A stretch of 64,000 bases of DNA. It comes from Hysterangium stoloniferum (taxonomy: Eukaryota; Basidiomycota; Agaricomycetes; Hysterangiales; Hysterangiaceae). The notes under the pieces are model-generated. The model did not search any database and was not told the origin of the DNA. It saw only the letters and a list, made by a program, of their open reading frames with translations. How positions within the stretch are numbered: the stretch's first letter is position 1; each line of letters begins with the position of its first letter. The position numbers were made by a program, and so were the translations under genes. Positions 43,105 through 55,315 of this stretch are shown here, piece by piece. Where the stretch lies: assembly GCA_015178975.1 (NCBI GenBank), contig WHVD01000115.1:211194-275193 (forward strand), given 5' to 3'.

Positions 43105-46100
43105 CATGCAAATGACCACTGGTAAGAACCAAACACTGAGATCTTCAACTACCCTGAGTAGTTCAAAACCTCATCAAAGACCTGCTAGTCTGGAACCACC
43201 CTGTAACATCACCATGAGGAAGTCTTCATTGACTTTTCAAAGACCAGTTCCTTCTGAGGATTGCCCCAAAGTAGCAGCCTGACCACCAACGAATAATCCT
43301 CCTGATCCTCAGGAGGAACATCCACCAACCGGGCAGTTGAACACTCCTGGAGCTAATGTCGAGCCTACCCATGCACCTGAGCCCGTTCTCTCGTTCCTGC
43401 CAAGGCAGGTCATCCTCAAGCAGTTCTTTGGGGGTCATATGGTTTACACTGAACCTATTGATATGCAATGGGACATGTACTATGCTGATCTAATCCCCAC
43501 AGATCAGATCACTCCTTTTGTGGAGGAATACGATACAGATTACCCTTCTTTACCGGTGACTGTAGCAGTCTGGTTAGGTCGTTATCAGGCCATCTTATCG
43601 GCACAGGATTTATTTACAGAACCAGGAACCCTTGAGGATCTAACCCGCTTGATTCCCGAATGGTCAAATAAAGCTACTTCCATTATAGAAGGGGGAAGGA
43701 TGATTTTCAAGCAGGAAGTGTTCTCTTTACTCCTCAAAGTGCTCCATGCATACGACGATGCATTACAAATCCTTCACGTCCTACTCAGTGGGGATCACAT
43801 CATGCCCAAGGTTGACTATCAGTATATGTACATCCGAATGTTGGAGGAATCTCTTAATGGCGTCATGCGAAATACATTGTTCGTGTACTTTACTCTAAGG
43901 GGCCAGTTGAAGCGAAATCAGAGGAGACTCGACAAGATGGTTTTGGAAGTGCTTTACCCTTATAATAACTCGATTCAAGTGCCGGATTCTCCCATCTCCA
44001 TGACTAGTTCATTTGTCCACAATCTAAATGGGTCTCCTGATACTCATTTCCTCCATTCATTCAATCGTCCTGTCATTTTGCAAGACTTCCCATTGGATAT
44101 GAGGATGCAAGTTGCAGATCATCTTCAGGGAAAGGGGATTGAAGTCTGCACTCCCCTCCATCAGCCCCAGCTGCGTCGGCCTTTGAATACGATTGAAATC
44201 GAGAGAGAAATCATGATGGAACCCAGTCCTGCACCCCATCAGGGGATTCACCACTCTCATGTCGCATTCGAGTGAATTCCAGGTAATCCCAACTTCGGCG
44301 ATGAACAACCTGCAACTAGGAATTGATCAGTCACCAACAGGGGTCGACTGTCCTTCTCTACCGCATTCACCAAGGGTATAGCTGGTCAGGTTGCTGGTGG
44401 AGGATCGCTGAATCCAGTCAATCCCCGCCATTCCCTGCTGATCGCCTCAAATCCCTTTCTGCCATCAGGAGGACCCCCTAGCAGTTCATCCGGGAGTTCT
44501 AATGATTCAAACTATGGAGGGAATTTGGGACATGGGGGGCATCACAGTGGAATACCTAACTCTCCCTTTCGAACTCCGACGTGGCCTCGAGCCAGCGCGC
44601 TTATCGATGACTTACCTAAGGATAAAAAGATCGCTCTTAACACCAACAACATCAAGATAAAATGGTCGGACCTCCCCAAATACGATGGAACTCAATCCAA
44701 GGCTTTGGAATATATCATGGATATTATGAGTCTCTCGGAGATCTCAGACTCCATGAGCACATTGTTAGGAGTCGCTCTGCCTAGACGACTCACTGGCGAT
44801 GCCAAGATCTGGTGGAGGACCCTGGACCGTGAACATCGCACTGAATTCAGTGGATCTCACGGATCGTACCTTTGGGGCATCGTGGTGCGAATCCTTAGCC
44901 CTAGAATGGGAAGCCATGAAATTTTGACAAGCCAGTCACAATCATGAGACACCTGTTCACTACATTCAACGGAGGATTAAGCTCTATCGATTCTTGTATG
45001 GGTTCCACCAAAATCGAAAGGATGAAACACACAGACTCATCCTGATGCTGCCCATGGAATGGCTTTACCTTCTACAAGGACAACCCATCGACAACATCAT
45101 GAGCCTGCAGACTTATGCTAACAATTTACAAGAGGCTCTGATTAACACTTGGGTTCAAACACATCGAGAGCGTTATCAGTTTCAGAAACACAGAGTCATT
45201 CTCACTGAACAGGAAGAATCAGATCCCTGGCATGAGGAAGAACACTCTGGAGGAATCGACCCCACTAATCGAGGCCATGTCCTTCTTGGTGAAGTTGAAG
45301 ATAAAACTGTCCCTAGGAGATCTAACGTGAAACAGGGTAAGAAACACGGCAAGTTCTTTTTTGAACGAAGCAACAAGAAAAGTGTCGCTAAACCCCCAAA
45401 GGAGTGCTGGATTTGCAGGAGTTTAGAGCATTTTAAGATTGACTGCCCTCACGCGGGTAGGATGTCACACTATGTCTCTATTAACAAATGCTCCACGCAG
45501 AACCCAACTGAGGAGGCAGAGGATCAGAAGGCTTATGAAATGGTTTATGGATTAAGCATACAGAACCAAGTACATAATGTTGATGAGGAATCAATTTTCA
45601 TTTCTGCTTACCTTCCTCAATCAGAGGAGGCTGTTGTTTCAGATGTGAATCCATCTTCAAATGAGAATGAGGCATCGCAAGTCTATGTTTCTATATCAGA
45701 CTGTGATTTTCTCGAGAAAGGAGACTGGCTAGATGCTCATCATCAGAACCGGAAAGGTCTGACTGAGACGGGAGCCTTATCGCGATCTGAACCTCCCACC
45801 ATTGAGGAAATCATCGATGAGGAAGTATTTGCAAACCGATCTAAGGAAATAAGTCAGACCTATGTTATAGAAGACCCCTCTGAGTCAGAGGGATCAGAGG
45901 AGGAGAGCTTCCCCTTCGACCCAGGACAATTACCCAACTTAATTCCTTGTGAGGAGTCAGACTCTGAAGTGGATGACTCCATTCTGAGCGCTACACTCGA
46001 GATACCTAACAGTAGATGCATCAGGAGGAATGTCAAACTGGCTACAGGAAAAGAAAGCAAAAGACCCAGAGTCCAATACCCTCGATCCAGTCAGCTTATG

Positions 46101-46196
46101 AAGGAGGATTCAACCATTATTTACCACAGAAGGGACCCCCCAGGTGGATATATTCCAGTATTGGGATCTCAGCATTACACATCTACGAACACGTAG
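43105..46196 (+). pseudogene. Element B gag (nearly open)
   Basis: Begins MQMTTGKNQTLRSS. TGA codons at about 43277 and 44273 interrupt it; the second is CGA in element C. Main stretch 43337-44275 (VILKQFFGGHMVYTEPIDMQ, YQYMYIRMLEESLNG, LKRNQRRLDKMVLEVL). Capsid-like region at 44525-44947 (IKWSDLPKYDGTQSKALEYI, RRLTGDAKIWWR), then 44994-46196 with the zinc knuckle CWICRSLEHFKIDC at about 45406. An acidic C-terminal linker follows. Gag and pol appear to share one frame in this family; the break near 46150 comes from an extra AT (GGATATATT against GGATATT in element C). Confidence 0.88.
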
Positions 46197-46735
46197 GGAA
46201 CTCAGAAGCCTCTAATCCTATTAAAATCAGGCTGGATGCTGGGGCTGACCTCTCCTTAATTTCAGAGGATTTCTATAAGGAATTAGAGGACTGCCCCAAG
46301 CTCAAGCAAGGACTCAAGTTGCACCTCGTACAGCTTACCGGTAATGCTAAAGTATTAGGATACATCAATGTCCCCATTCATCTCGAAGATGACACCGGTA
46401 TGCTCCTTAAATTTACCGCCGAAATGTACATTGTCCGAGGCATGACCATTCTGATTCTTCTCAGAGAGGACTTTCATGTGAACTATGAGATCGGGACACT
46501 ACGATATCAACTGCTGGGCTCTAGATTGATTCTACCAGGGAGGGTGGGGTCTATCCCAACCAGTTCTTCCAAGGAGCCGCAGCCTTTAGCCTTCTCAATT
46601 AGCAAGATCCCCCTTGAGGAACTAGCCAATGACTCACCTGAATTGACTTCCAAACCAGACAAAGGGGTGCGTACTGAAAGAGTCACATGGGCCCTGCAGG
46701 ATTGTACATACTATAGAACCGGAATCAGCTAGATT
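46090..46735 (+). pseudogene. Element B protease domain
   Basis: Retropepsin-like: IKIRLDAGADLSLISEDFY near 46222, then LTGNAKVLGYINVPIHLEDD and RGMTILILLREDFHVNYEIG. The catalytic motif is D-A-G rather than D-S/T-G; element C has the same residues, A has D-M-G, and E appears to have D-V-G. Ends at a stop or frameshift near 46732. Confidence 0.78.
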
Positions 46736-48737
46736 AGTACCAATCTTTGTTGGAGATCTTATCGGTGACCAATGGATAGTTGAGGGAGTTGTCTTGCAGA
46801 ATGATGATGGAAGTATATTAGCCACTCCCATCACTGCTATCTCTAGGGAATGCGCCACGATACCTCTCGCTAACCCCTCTCTGACACCAAGAATCATTAG
46901 ACAAGGGGAAACCATTGGATTAATTCACAATGCAAACAAATGGGCCCAGATGCCTAGATCTTTGACTGAGAAGGCATCAATGCAGTCAACAGCAACCAAG
47001 ATCACTCACCTCATAGAAAGTCTATCAAGAATAGAAGAGGAGCATGCCCTTAATCCTCGATCCTCCGGACACCCCCCAGAATGGGAACTCACAGACAATT
47101 TCGACCCAGCAGGCCCTAAAACGTCAGAGGTTGCCACCACGGAAACATTTCGTGTGGAGGACCTGCATAAACTGGTTTACTTAGGACCTGACATTCCTAC
47201 TGACATCTCCTCCCGCTTGGAGTCGGTATTAACTAAGAACATCCAAGCCTTTGGAGTAGACAGACATTTAGGACAAGTAGACATCAAGGTCAATGTTCCG
47301 TTGAAAGAAGGTGCATAACCTATTTCAATGTCAATGTTTCCAACCTCCCCAGCTAATAGGAAAGTCATTGATGAACAAATGGATACTTGGTTTCAACAGG
47401 GAGTAACCAAACCGTCCAAGAGTCCTTGGGGGGCGCCAGCCTTTGTTGTCTATTGCAACAGGAAACCGCGAGTGGTGACTGACTATAGAAAGTTGAACGG
47501 CCTAACAGTTCCCAACGAATTCCCACTGCCACGCCAGTCGGAAATCATGCAAGCGCTTTCAGGATCCAACATCTTATCTTCTTTTGACACACTAGCCAGC
47601 TTTACCCAACTTGAAATGTTAGAAGAAGACAAACCGAAGATTACCTTCAGATCCCATCGAGGACTGTGGCAATTCAGGAGAATGCCCTTTGGACTTCGTA
47701 ATGGACCTTCTATATTCCAAAGAGTTATGCAGACTGTACTTGCACCTTACTTATGGATATTCTGCCTAGTTTATATTGACGACATTGTGATCTTTTCTAA
47801 GACATGGGACAATCATCTAGAGCATTTAGACCAGGTTCTGCAAGCCATAATTACAGTGGGAATCACTCTCTCACCTAAAAGGTGCTATGTTGGGTACAAC
47901 TCGATTCTATTACTAGGACATGAGGTGTCTAGACTTGGTTTTTCAACCCATCAAGAAAAGGTTGCTGCTATATTAGAATTAGCTACACCTTCTAAGATAG
48001 CAGATTTTCAACATTTCCTCGGGATGGTTCTGTACTTCTCTGCTTACATACCATTTTACTCCTGGACGGTTGCTCCGCTCTTCAACGTCTTAAAGAAAGG
48101 AGTTCATTGGAACTGGGATTCCAAACACATCCGAGCTTTTGAAGACATCAAGGTTGCGCTGAGCTCTGCTCCAGTACTCGGACACCCCACGAGTGGTATG
48201 CCTTATCGGTTATACATGGATGCTTCAGACTTTGCGCTGGGATGTTGTCTTCAACAAATACAGAAAATGACGCTTAAGGACCTAAAGGATACTAAAATTT
48301 ACACCCAAGCAAGATCAGCCTTCGATCAATCACAAGATGTTCCCATTTTTGTTACTCATTATAAAACCAAGGAGCCGGAATTCACTTGGACGGATTCCTG
48401 GGCCTCAAATTTTGACGACACCAGTGTCACTGTCGAGTGTGTCATCGCCTATTGGAGCTGTACACTCAAGAAAGCAGAATGTAATTACTCAGCCACAGAG
48501 CGAGAAGTGTTAGCTGCTAAAGAGGGACTAGTCCATTTCCAGCCCTTTATTGAGGGAGAACATATCCTTCTGATCACTGACCATGCAGCATTACAATGGG
48601 CCAGATCTTACAAGAATACCAATCGTCAACTGGCCGCATGGGGGGTGTATACACTGCATACCCCGGTCTGGAAATCTTACATAGAGTGGGACGGATACAC
48701 AGCAATGTTGACCCACTGTCTAGACTCCCTTGGGTAC
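46736..48737 (+). pseudogene. Element B reverse transcriptase and RNase H
   Basis: Linker at 46794-47318, then a 485-codon frame from 47328: SPWGAPAFVVYC, RVVTDYRKLNGLTVPNEFPL, SFDTLASFTQLEML, GLWQFRRMPFGLRNGPSIFQ, YIDDIVIFSK (catalytic YIDD intact at 47772-47783), then the RNase H part with MDASDFALGCCLQ, NYSATEREVLAAKEGLVHFQ and ITDHAALQWARSYKNTN. A small deletion (GGTGTATACACTG, against GGTGGTATACACTG in C) shifts the frame near 48645, and a solo LTR interrupts at 48738. Confidence 0.9.
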
Positions 48738-49978
48738 TGTAAGGTATCTGGCTATTTACTCTCTCAAATAGTTAACAGACATTGACATGGCAAGGGATTC
48801 AAGATATAAACAAATAAAGGTCCAGTAATTTAAATACTGATAGATTAATTAGCTGCACTATTAAGCTTAAACAACTAAAGTCAATATTTGTTTGGTCTCT
48901 TGACAAATTCAGATGAACTTGTAGTGACATGCTCTACAAAAGTTAAGTTCTCCTTGAGAATAAAGGTTCAGGAGCTGAATGTATGTGCAATAAGTCGGCT
49001 GAAACTTGTTGTAAGCCTTCGCTTTCTTGTAGCCTTTTAGTTTACTATTTATAAAGATTTAACAAGCTGTTAAATAATTTTTAAATAGAGAGATTGTCCG
49101 AGAGTTGAATATCCAAGCATTTGTTTAAAGATTGATTAACTGTGCTGTTAAAATGGGCTCTTGAATAACCTAAATGGGCAGGGATTTCAGTAATAAGAAT
49201 TTAGATTTACCTAAGTGATTAGTAAGCCCAAAGGTTTCTGGGAAGCTAAGGGAACTTAGATGAATTAGCTAAGTTCAAGAGTTCTGACAAAGAGTTCAAG
49301 ATGCTGCAAGTGTAGGTGCTTGCAGTTAGTATATCAGACTAAGGCTATTTTTGTCCTTAGGATGATTAGATAAGCTTTTGAGCTGGTGCTGTTGATAGTA
49401 GTAAAGTAAAGTTGATTTTATTCAAGATTTAGGCCTCCTTTTATACATGTAGAGAGTTCTGCTTAATAATATCTAAATAACTAATTAGGAAACTTTTAGA
49501 AGCTTTTAAGAAGTTTCCATAATTCTGCTATGATATCATACTCCTCAGCTGACTCGAAGATCCGAGCTGGTTGAGTCAGAAAATATGTCTGGGATGGCCA
49601 AGGGTGGAAGCAAAACAGGCTGGGTGGCCGAAATGGAAATAAACCTGGCTGGGTGGCTGCAAATTTGTGAAGGTGTCGTCACATCATCGTCACGTGATGT
49701 CATGTGATCGCGTGATAATAATACACATATCTAGTAATATAATGTAATAAAAACCTGGCCACCCAAAACTAGATAACACAGCTTTATTATAATTATATTT
49801 CGACCACTCTAGGCTTCGATTACGTAATGTGATGTCATTTAAAGCCTCGAGTATGCGAAGTTAAAAGGAAATACCCATATTCTTTGAATAATAAATAAAA
49901 TAAAATAAAATAAAATAAATAGAAATAAATCCCAGAAAATTAAGGGTAAATTTGTGAAGATATACTAGATACATCACA
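48738..49978 (-). repeat. 1241 bp solo LTR of a second LTR family
   Basis: Perfect target duplications GGTAC at 48733-48737 and 49979-49983. On the minus strand it starts TGTGATGTATC and ends TACCTTACA. The related copy at 52386 lies in opposite orientation. Includes a short AAATA tandem run near 49896-49918. Superfamily (gypsy or copia) cannot be told, as no internal region is present. Confidence 0.93.
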
Positions 49979-49983
49979 GGTAC

Positions 49984-50621
49984 CTGACTGTGCTAGTCCC
50001 ATGAGAGACGACCTCTTACCAATCATAGTGGATTCTTACAACTGGAATGACAATGAGACATTATGGGAGAACAAACCAGTCGAAAAGGTCGTCTTTCTCA
50101 CTCACCACGAGTTAGTTGAACCAGTTGGAACGATGGAAGAGGTCCCCCAAACTAAATGGGATTTGCACAACCTCCCCAGAAATGATGAAATCGATGAGGC
50201 GAACTTTACTCTCTCGAATCCCCAATTGCTTATAGAAATTGATGAAAATTATGCTAAGGAACTTCACGATGGATACCAGAAAGATCCTGCCTTCAGAAAT
50301 CATTACACCGCTGATCCCATTTCCCCAAATATGGTAGCTACCTCTTTGCATTATTTCATTGGCAAGAATAAGCTATTGTTCTTTTGAGATTTGGACTGGA
50401 AAAGTCGAATCTGTGTTCCTAGCAGGATGACGTCAACCATACTCAAATTGATACATGACAACCCCTTCGAAGGAGCTCATGCAGGCGGTCACAGACTTTT
50501 TCAGCTGATGAAGGACCATTTCTTCTGGCTGAGGATGTTGCACGACTGCATGGCATATGCTCGCAGCTGTGACATATGCCAGAAAACTAAGGTCGATCAT
50601 TCCACTCGACAAGGAGCTCTT
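49984..50621 (+). pseudogene. Element B integrase N-terminal part
   Basis: Resumes pol after the solo LTR: FLTHHELVEPVGTMEEV, ANFTLSNPQLLIEIDENY, a TGA at 50385 (Arg or similar in the others: element C reads FFRDSDWKSR), WKSRICVPSRMTSTILKLIH, HRLFQLMKDHFFWLRMLHD and CDICQKTKVDHSTRQGAL. His and Cys residues of the zinc-binding HHCC domain are visible. Cut by the element C LTR at 50622. Confidence 0.88.
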
Positions 50622-51251
50622 TGTGAAGAGTGGTAGAAGTTCTAACTGTTCTATATACGAAGAATATCAACCATTTAGGTACAATACCATGATGTATTGA
50701 CTGTCTAAGTCTAATACAGACCGAACGTGTATTGACTACTTAGTTCAATACAGTAGAGAGAAGTAGCTATCTAAAGTAAGGTAGATAGCTAGAACGAATA
50801 AGTAGAATTGACTGTTAAGTGCGATTCTGGATGACTGCTCGAGTGCAAGTAGAGTAGTTAGAGAGTTGAATAATAGAGTAGCGTGGATGTAGTCCACGCG
50901 GGTTGAGATAAGGATTGAGTTTCGACTGGTACAGTTCAAAACTCAGATTGAATGAGTAGCTAAAGCCCGTCTGTGACGGTCGAGACGATACACCAATCAC
51001 AACTTACAGGACACTAACAGGTGCCTGAGTAAGTCGTGGTTGCGGTGTAAAAAGTGTCTGAGTTCTAAACTACAGGCGCTAGAATACATAAGTCTGGTGT
51101 GTGTGCACCCACAAGAGTCGATGTACCGCATACATAGGTCGTCAAACTAATTATAGATATAATAAAAGAGAGAAAATAGAAATAATAAAGGAGATATAGT
51201 AAGAGCTCATCCAACTATATTTCCTGAGTGTATTTTGCCATACCTCTCACA
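50622..51251 (-). repeat. 3' LTR of element C (subfamily II)
   Basis: 630 bp; minus-strand start TGTGAGAGGTATGGCAAAAT, end CTCTTCACA. Preceded by the polypurine tract ACCTGGGGGGCAC (51252-51264 on the minus strand). Lacks the internal duplication seen in the element B LTR. Confidence 0.92.
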
Positions 51252-51271
51252 GTGCCCCCCAGGTCGAAGAG

Positions 51272-52380
51272 CTATGTCAAAGAAGATGTCGAAGAACGCT
51301 TGGAACTCCTCCCCATGTGTCCTGCGATGAACCCCCAAGGTGTAGGATAGCGTTGCCCCAGGCGAGACGCTTGGCACGAAAGGAAAGAGCGATGTCCTCC
51401 CGCCTCGAACTGTCATTGGTGGATGTCAACCCATCCAGTTTTTGGATTGACGAGACCCAACGACTGTAGGCCTTCTGGTGTGTTCGAATTATGGCGCAAA
51501 TGCAATCAGCAGAAGCGTCAGTAATACGGGCAATGAGAGGGGGTCAAGGGTGTAGTGATGGCGGGGTAGGAGTGATGAGCGGTGTGGAGCTCATGTCTCC
51601 CCCAGGGGGGATTCCTCTCGAGGTGTCCAAATCCAGCAACAGTTGCTCCAACAAGTCAATGAGGTCCACTGCAGAGTGGGTTGGTGTGTGGTCAGGAAGA
51701 ACACAAGAATAGTTGACAAGTAAGGACTGAAACATGGAGAGTTCCACCCGTTCGATATCCTCCGCTAAACGCAGCTGTTCCTTAGGGTTGTTGACACATA
51801 GATAAAACACACTCATGCGGTCCGACAACATGAGAGACCTGCTATACCCCTGGATATGCTCTTTAAGAAGGGGGTGCCGCAGGGTTGGTCCCAGTCGCGT
51901 TAATGTGCGTCCCACAGTGAAGATGTCAGAGGGGTAATTAATGGACATGCACATCCAACTTGACTGGAAGGGATGGGAGGGGCCAGCCGTATCCTCAGAG
52001 TGGAGGGGAGAGGACGGCTGCAGCAGGGGGCTGCGAATGGGGTGGGCCGGGGGGGGGTCAATGACAAGGGGCTCGTTGGCCTGAGTATCGGTTCTTCGTT
52101 TCCCTTTTGCTTTTTCGCTTAAGGGGGGAGGCTCCTCGAAGACTTCCATTGCTGGGGGGGGTTCCTTGGAGATGTCTGTGGCTGAGAGAGGTGCCTTGAG
52201 GACTTCCTCCATAGGCGTTGCGAGAACTTCCGGGATAGGGTGATCAATATCCATTAATGTATCATTAGAATGCTGAATGGGGCTTCCCAGAGAAACGCAA
52301 GGGGAGTAGGGAGAGGCGGGCGGTGGACTCTGTGTTGTCAAGAAGTGAGGGGAATGTTAGACACCGCAGGGACCAAAGGC
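51272..52380 (-). pseudogene. Element C ORF3, C-terminal part
   Basis: From 52380 leftwards: TTQSPPPASPYSPCVSLGSP, aligning with the element A linker (SPYLYCMSLGSP), a Pro-rich region, KAKGKRR, then the C-terminal domain (MSINYPSDIFTVGRTLTRLG, VELSMFQSLLVNYS, LIDLLEQLLLDLD). After 51544 it continues in another frame (AIIRTHQKAYSRWVSSIQ, AKRLAWGNAILHLGGSSQDT) to a stop near 51272. Same length and order as in elements A and D, with much amino-acid change but conserved Trp, Gly and hydrophobic pattern. Confidence 0.72.
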
Positions 52381-52385
52381 GTTGG

Positions 52386-53717
52386 TGTGATGTATCAACA
52401 TTATCTCATAATGTTCTCTTAATTTTCTGTGAATTACTTAATATTTTCTTGAATTTTTATTGAATTTTTATTATGTTTATTGTGAAAAATAGGCCTTATT
52501 CCTTTTAACTTTGCATAAATAATAGCATATATGGACTCATATTATGCTATTATTACTTAGTTAAATTATTGTAATTTTTAACTAATTATTTATATTTTAT
52601 TTACTTAGTTATTACTGCCCGACACATTCACACTAGTGACTAGCATTTAGTCACATGAGTGACTGTAACACTAGTCACGGGACTTATTAGATAAGCCTCC
52701 AGTGGAAGCACAGGAACACATTATGTCATCATTCGTGCCCGGCGCTTCAAATTTGGGATTGAGGGAATGATTTGTCAGCAGGTGACAATTACAAGATGTC
52801 ACACAAGTCACGGATGTGACTACCTGAGTCATTATTAGGTTCCACCGACTCGTCGTTTGCTTCCGTCCCGGGACCGTGGCCTTGAACCTTCATGTTCAAG
52901 CAAGAGGTTAGAACCCTTGTCTCAGAGAAGGGAATCACATGTTAAACAAAGGGTAAATAATGAGTAGAATATGAGGTCATTATGATCTCACTAATGACCT
53001 CATAAACTAAATAGTTAGCTAATCATTGAGTTATCAAAATGTATATAAGGAGGGCCAAGTTTCCAATAAAACCAATCTATCTCACACACATTTTACAGTA
53101 CAGCACAGAAGCTTACCTCATCATCCTAAGGACAATAATAGCCTTAGTCTGATACACTCACTGCAAGCACCTACACTTGCAGCATCTTGAATCTTTGTCA
53201 GCAACTCTTGGACTTAGCTAATCATCTAAGTTCCCCAGCCTCACAGCTACCCTTTAGGCTTATTAATTAGATAATAAACCTAATAAGTATCTAAGTATCC
53301 TTACTGAAATCCCTGCCAATACTAGATTACTCAAGGCCCAGCCCTAAGTTTATTGAATTAATCAAGTACAAGCACTCAGATAATCCAATACAATTTATTT
53401 TCTCTATTAATAAATTATTTAACACCTTGTTAAATAACTATTAATAGTTACAAATAAGCATACAAAAATCCGAAGCTCTTATATCAAGTCTCTGCCAAGT
53501 TACTGCGCATATATTCAGCTTCCAGCCCCTATTCTCAAGGAATAGTTCTTGTATTTGCTAAAAGAGTCATACACAGTTCTATTGAACCTTTCAATAATCA
53601 AAATAAGCATTGATTTGAGTTGTTTAAGCTTCATAGCGCAGCTCATTAATCTATCAGTATTTAAATTACTGGACCTTTGCTTGTTTTATTGTTGAAGCTC
53701 TGTGACACTATAGCATA
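52386..53717 (+). repeat. LTR-like copy of the 1241 bp family, in ORF3 of element C
   Basis: Starts TGTGATGTATCAACATT and follows the family up to TTAAATTACTGGACCTTTGC (53668-53687). After about 53690 it is only loosely alignable and meets the Tc1-like transposon at 53718. The expected target duplication (GTTGG on the left) is not visible on the right, so the 3' end may have been lost. It contains its own AT-rich promoter-like region near 53040-53050 (GTATATAAGG). Confidence 0.7.
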
Positions 53718-55312
53718 TAGTAGGCAACAAAACCCTTACAATGTTTTGCACTTTTTGAAAGACATGGCTATTCCTCCAGAAATAAATTCTGTAAATTTCT
53801 GAAAATATTATGCAATATACTTCAACATCATACCTTCCAGAAATGCACAGCTACAAGGCACCATGTCCTTATTTGGTAAGTCCAGATCACACACAAACCA
53901 ATAGCTCATTGTAAGGGTTTTGTTGCACACTATTTTGAGACTATTATTACAAGAAATTAGTATTTAGTATGGCCCCCCTTTGCTCTAATCACTGCTGCAA
54001 GTCTTCTAGGCATACTCTCAATAAGCATCTGACACTCCTCCTTTGGAATCTCTTCCCACACCTTCTGCACCCTCTCCCACAGTTCATGAACACTATTTGC
54101 AGGCTGTTCATACTCCCCCAGCTTCTTTTTGACATGATTCCACAGATGTTCAATAGGATTCATGTCAGGAGATTGTGCAGGCCACTTGAGGACTGTAACA
54201 TCATGGTCAGTGAACCGGGCCTTTTTGCTGGTGTGTTTGGGGTCATTGTCCTGTTGAAACACAATGTCAGCCACTGTTTTGTTGTAATATTTGAGGGTTT
54301 GCTGGAGTTCATCATCCAGGATCTCCACATAAAGCTCAGCATCCATCCTCCCATCAATTTTGGTTGCAAACCCAACCCCATCCCAGCCTATGCATCCCCA
54401 CATCATTAGGTTTCCTCCTCCAAACTTGACTGTTCCCTCTATTAACCTATCATTTAACCCCTCACCCACATTTTTCCACACATTTTTCCTTCCATCTGAT
54501 CCCAGCCTATTAATCTTAGTCTCATCAGACCATATGACCCTCTTCCAGTCCTCCAGGGTCCATTCCAAATGCCTTTCTGCAAACTTCAATCGAGATTTCT
54601 GATGATGAGGTTTGAGAAGTGGCTTTTTCTCTTTACCACAGCCCTCATGCCTATGGTTTTGAGGTGGTGACACACTGTTTGTGAAGTAATAGGAGTGTTG
54701 ATGATGTCTATAAGTTTCTTGGTTGCCTGTGTGGCATTATCAACCTTCCCCATGCAAATTATTCTTCTAGCAAAGGCAATATTGGCTGTGGTAAGCTTTG
54801 TAGGACAGCCACCAGAGCATTTGGGGAGGTCAGGGTGATGCTCAGAGCAAATACAACTGATGGTGGCACTGCTGAGATGAGTTTGGTAACATATTTGAGC
54901 TCCAGAAATGCCAGAGTCAAGTAGAGTAAGAACATGTTGGATTTGGCTGGAGGAGAGCTTTTTCATTGTGAGTAGGGTGATTGTGGGATTCCAACTGGTT
55001 GCTTTCATCTTATATACATTGAGGAAGAGTGGTCACTTGACTTTGTTGAACTTTATAAACAAAGTCATGTGACTAAGACCCATTTTGAACTTTAAAAATG
55101 TGTGCAACAAAACCCTTACAATGAGCTATTGGTTTGTGTGTGATGTGGACTTACCAACTAAGGATGTGGTGCCTTGTGGCTATGCATTTCTGGAAGGTAT
55201 GATGTTGAAGTATATTACATAATATTTTCAGCATTTTACAGAATTTATTTCTGGAGGAATAGCCATGTCTTTCAAAAAGTACAAAACATTGTAAGGGTTT
55301 TGTTGCCTACTG
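53718..55312 (-). mobile_element. Tc1/mariner-like transposon, 1595 bp
   Basis: Flanked by TA on both sides (53716-53717, 55313-55314). Ends [T/C]AGTAGGCAACAAAACCC. Terminal inverted repeats of 209 bp each (53718-53926 and 55104-55312), nearly identical. One transposase gene on the minus strand. Long repeats suggest the IR/DR-like group of Tc1 elements, but the inner binding-like site is inverted. Confidence 0.93.
53957..55008 (-). pseudogene. Tc1-like transposase, one frameshift
   Basis: Frame one, 55008-54586: N-terminal helix-turn-helix DNA-binding part (LSSSQIQHVLTLLDSG, then ISSQTVCHHLKTIGMR-like region). Frame two, 54673-53957: catalytic part with VIWSDETKIN (first Asp), FQQDNDPKHTS (second Asp) and SPDMNPIEHLWNHVKKKL (Glu). 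Total about 345 residues, normal for Tc1. The two parts overlap in different frames near 54630, consistent with loss of one A in an A-run (AAGAGAAAAAG), so one deletion disables an otherwise well-preserved gene. Confidence 0.93.
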
Positions 55313-55315
55313 TAT

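Larger units (their letters stand above)
42332..50621 (+). mobile_element. Element B: Ty3/gypsy retrotransposon, 5' portion
   Basis: 5' LTR, primer site, gag and pol up to the integrase zinc-binding region. Element C is inserted there (left target 5-mer CTCTT, 50617-50621), so the rest should lie beyond 64000. A 1241 bp solo LTR sits inside pol (48738-49978). It keeps the longest open frames of the gypsy copies (gag 312 and 400 codons, pol 485). Confidence 0.9.

Noticed and set aside
43226-43468. Minus-strand ORF over element B gag
   Set aside because: Shadow of the gag frame that matches elements A and C on the plus strand.
54360-54602. Plus-strand frames across the transposase
   Set aside because: Antisense shadows of the Tc1-like transposase, which has all catalytic motifs on the minus strand.
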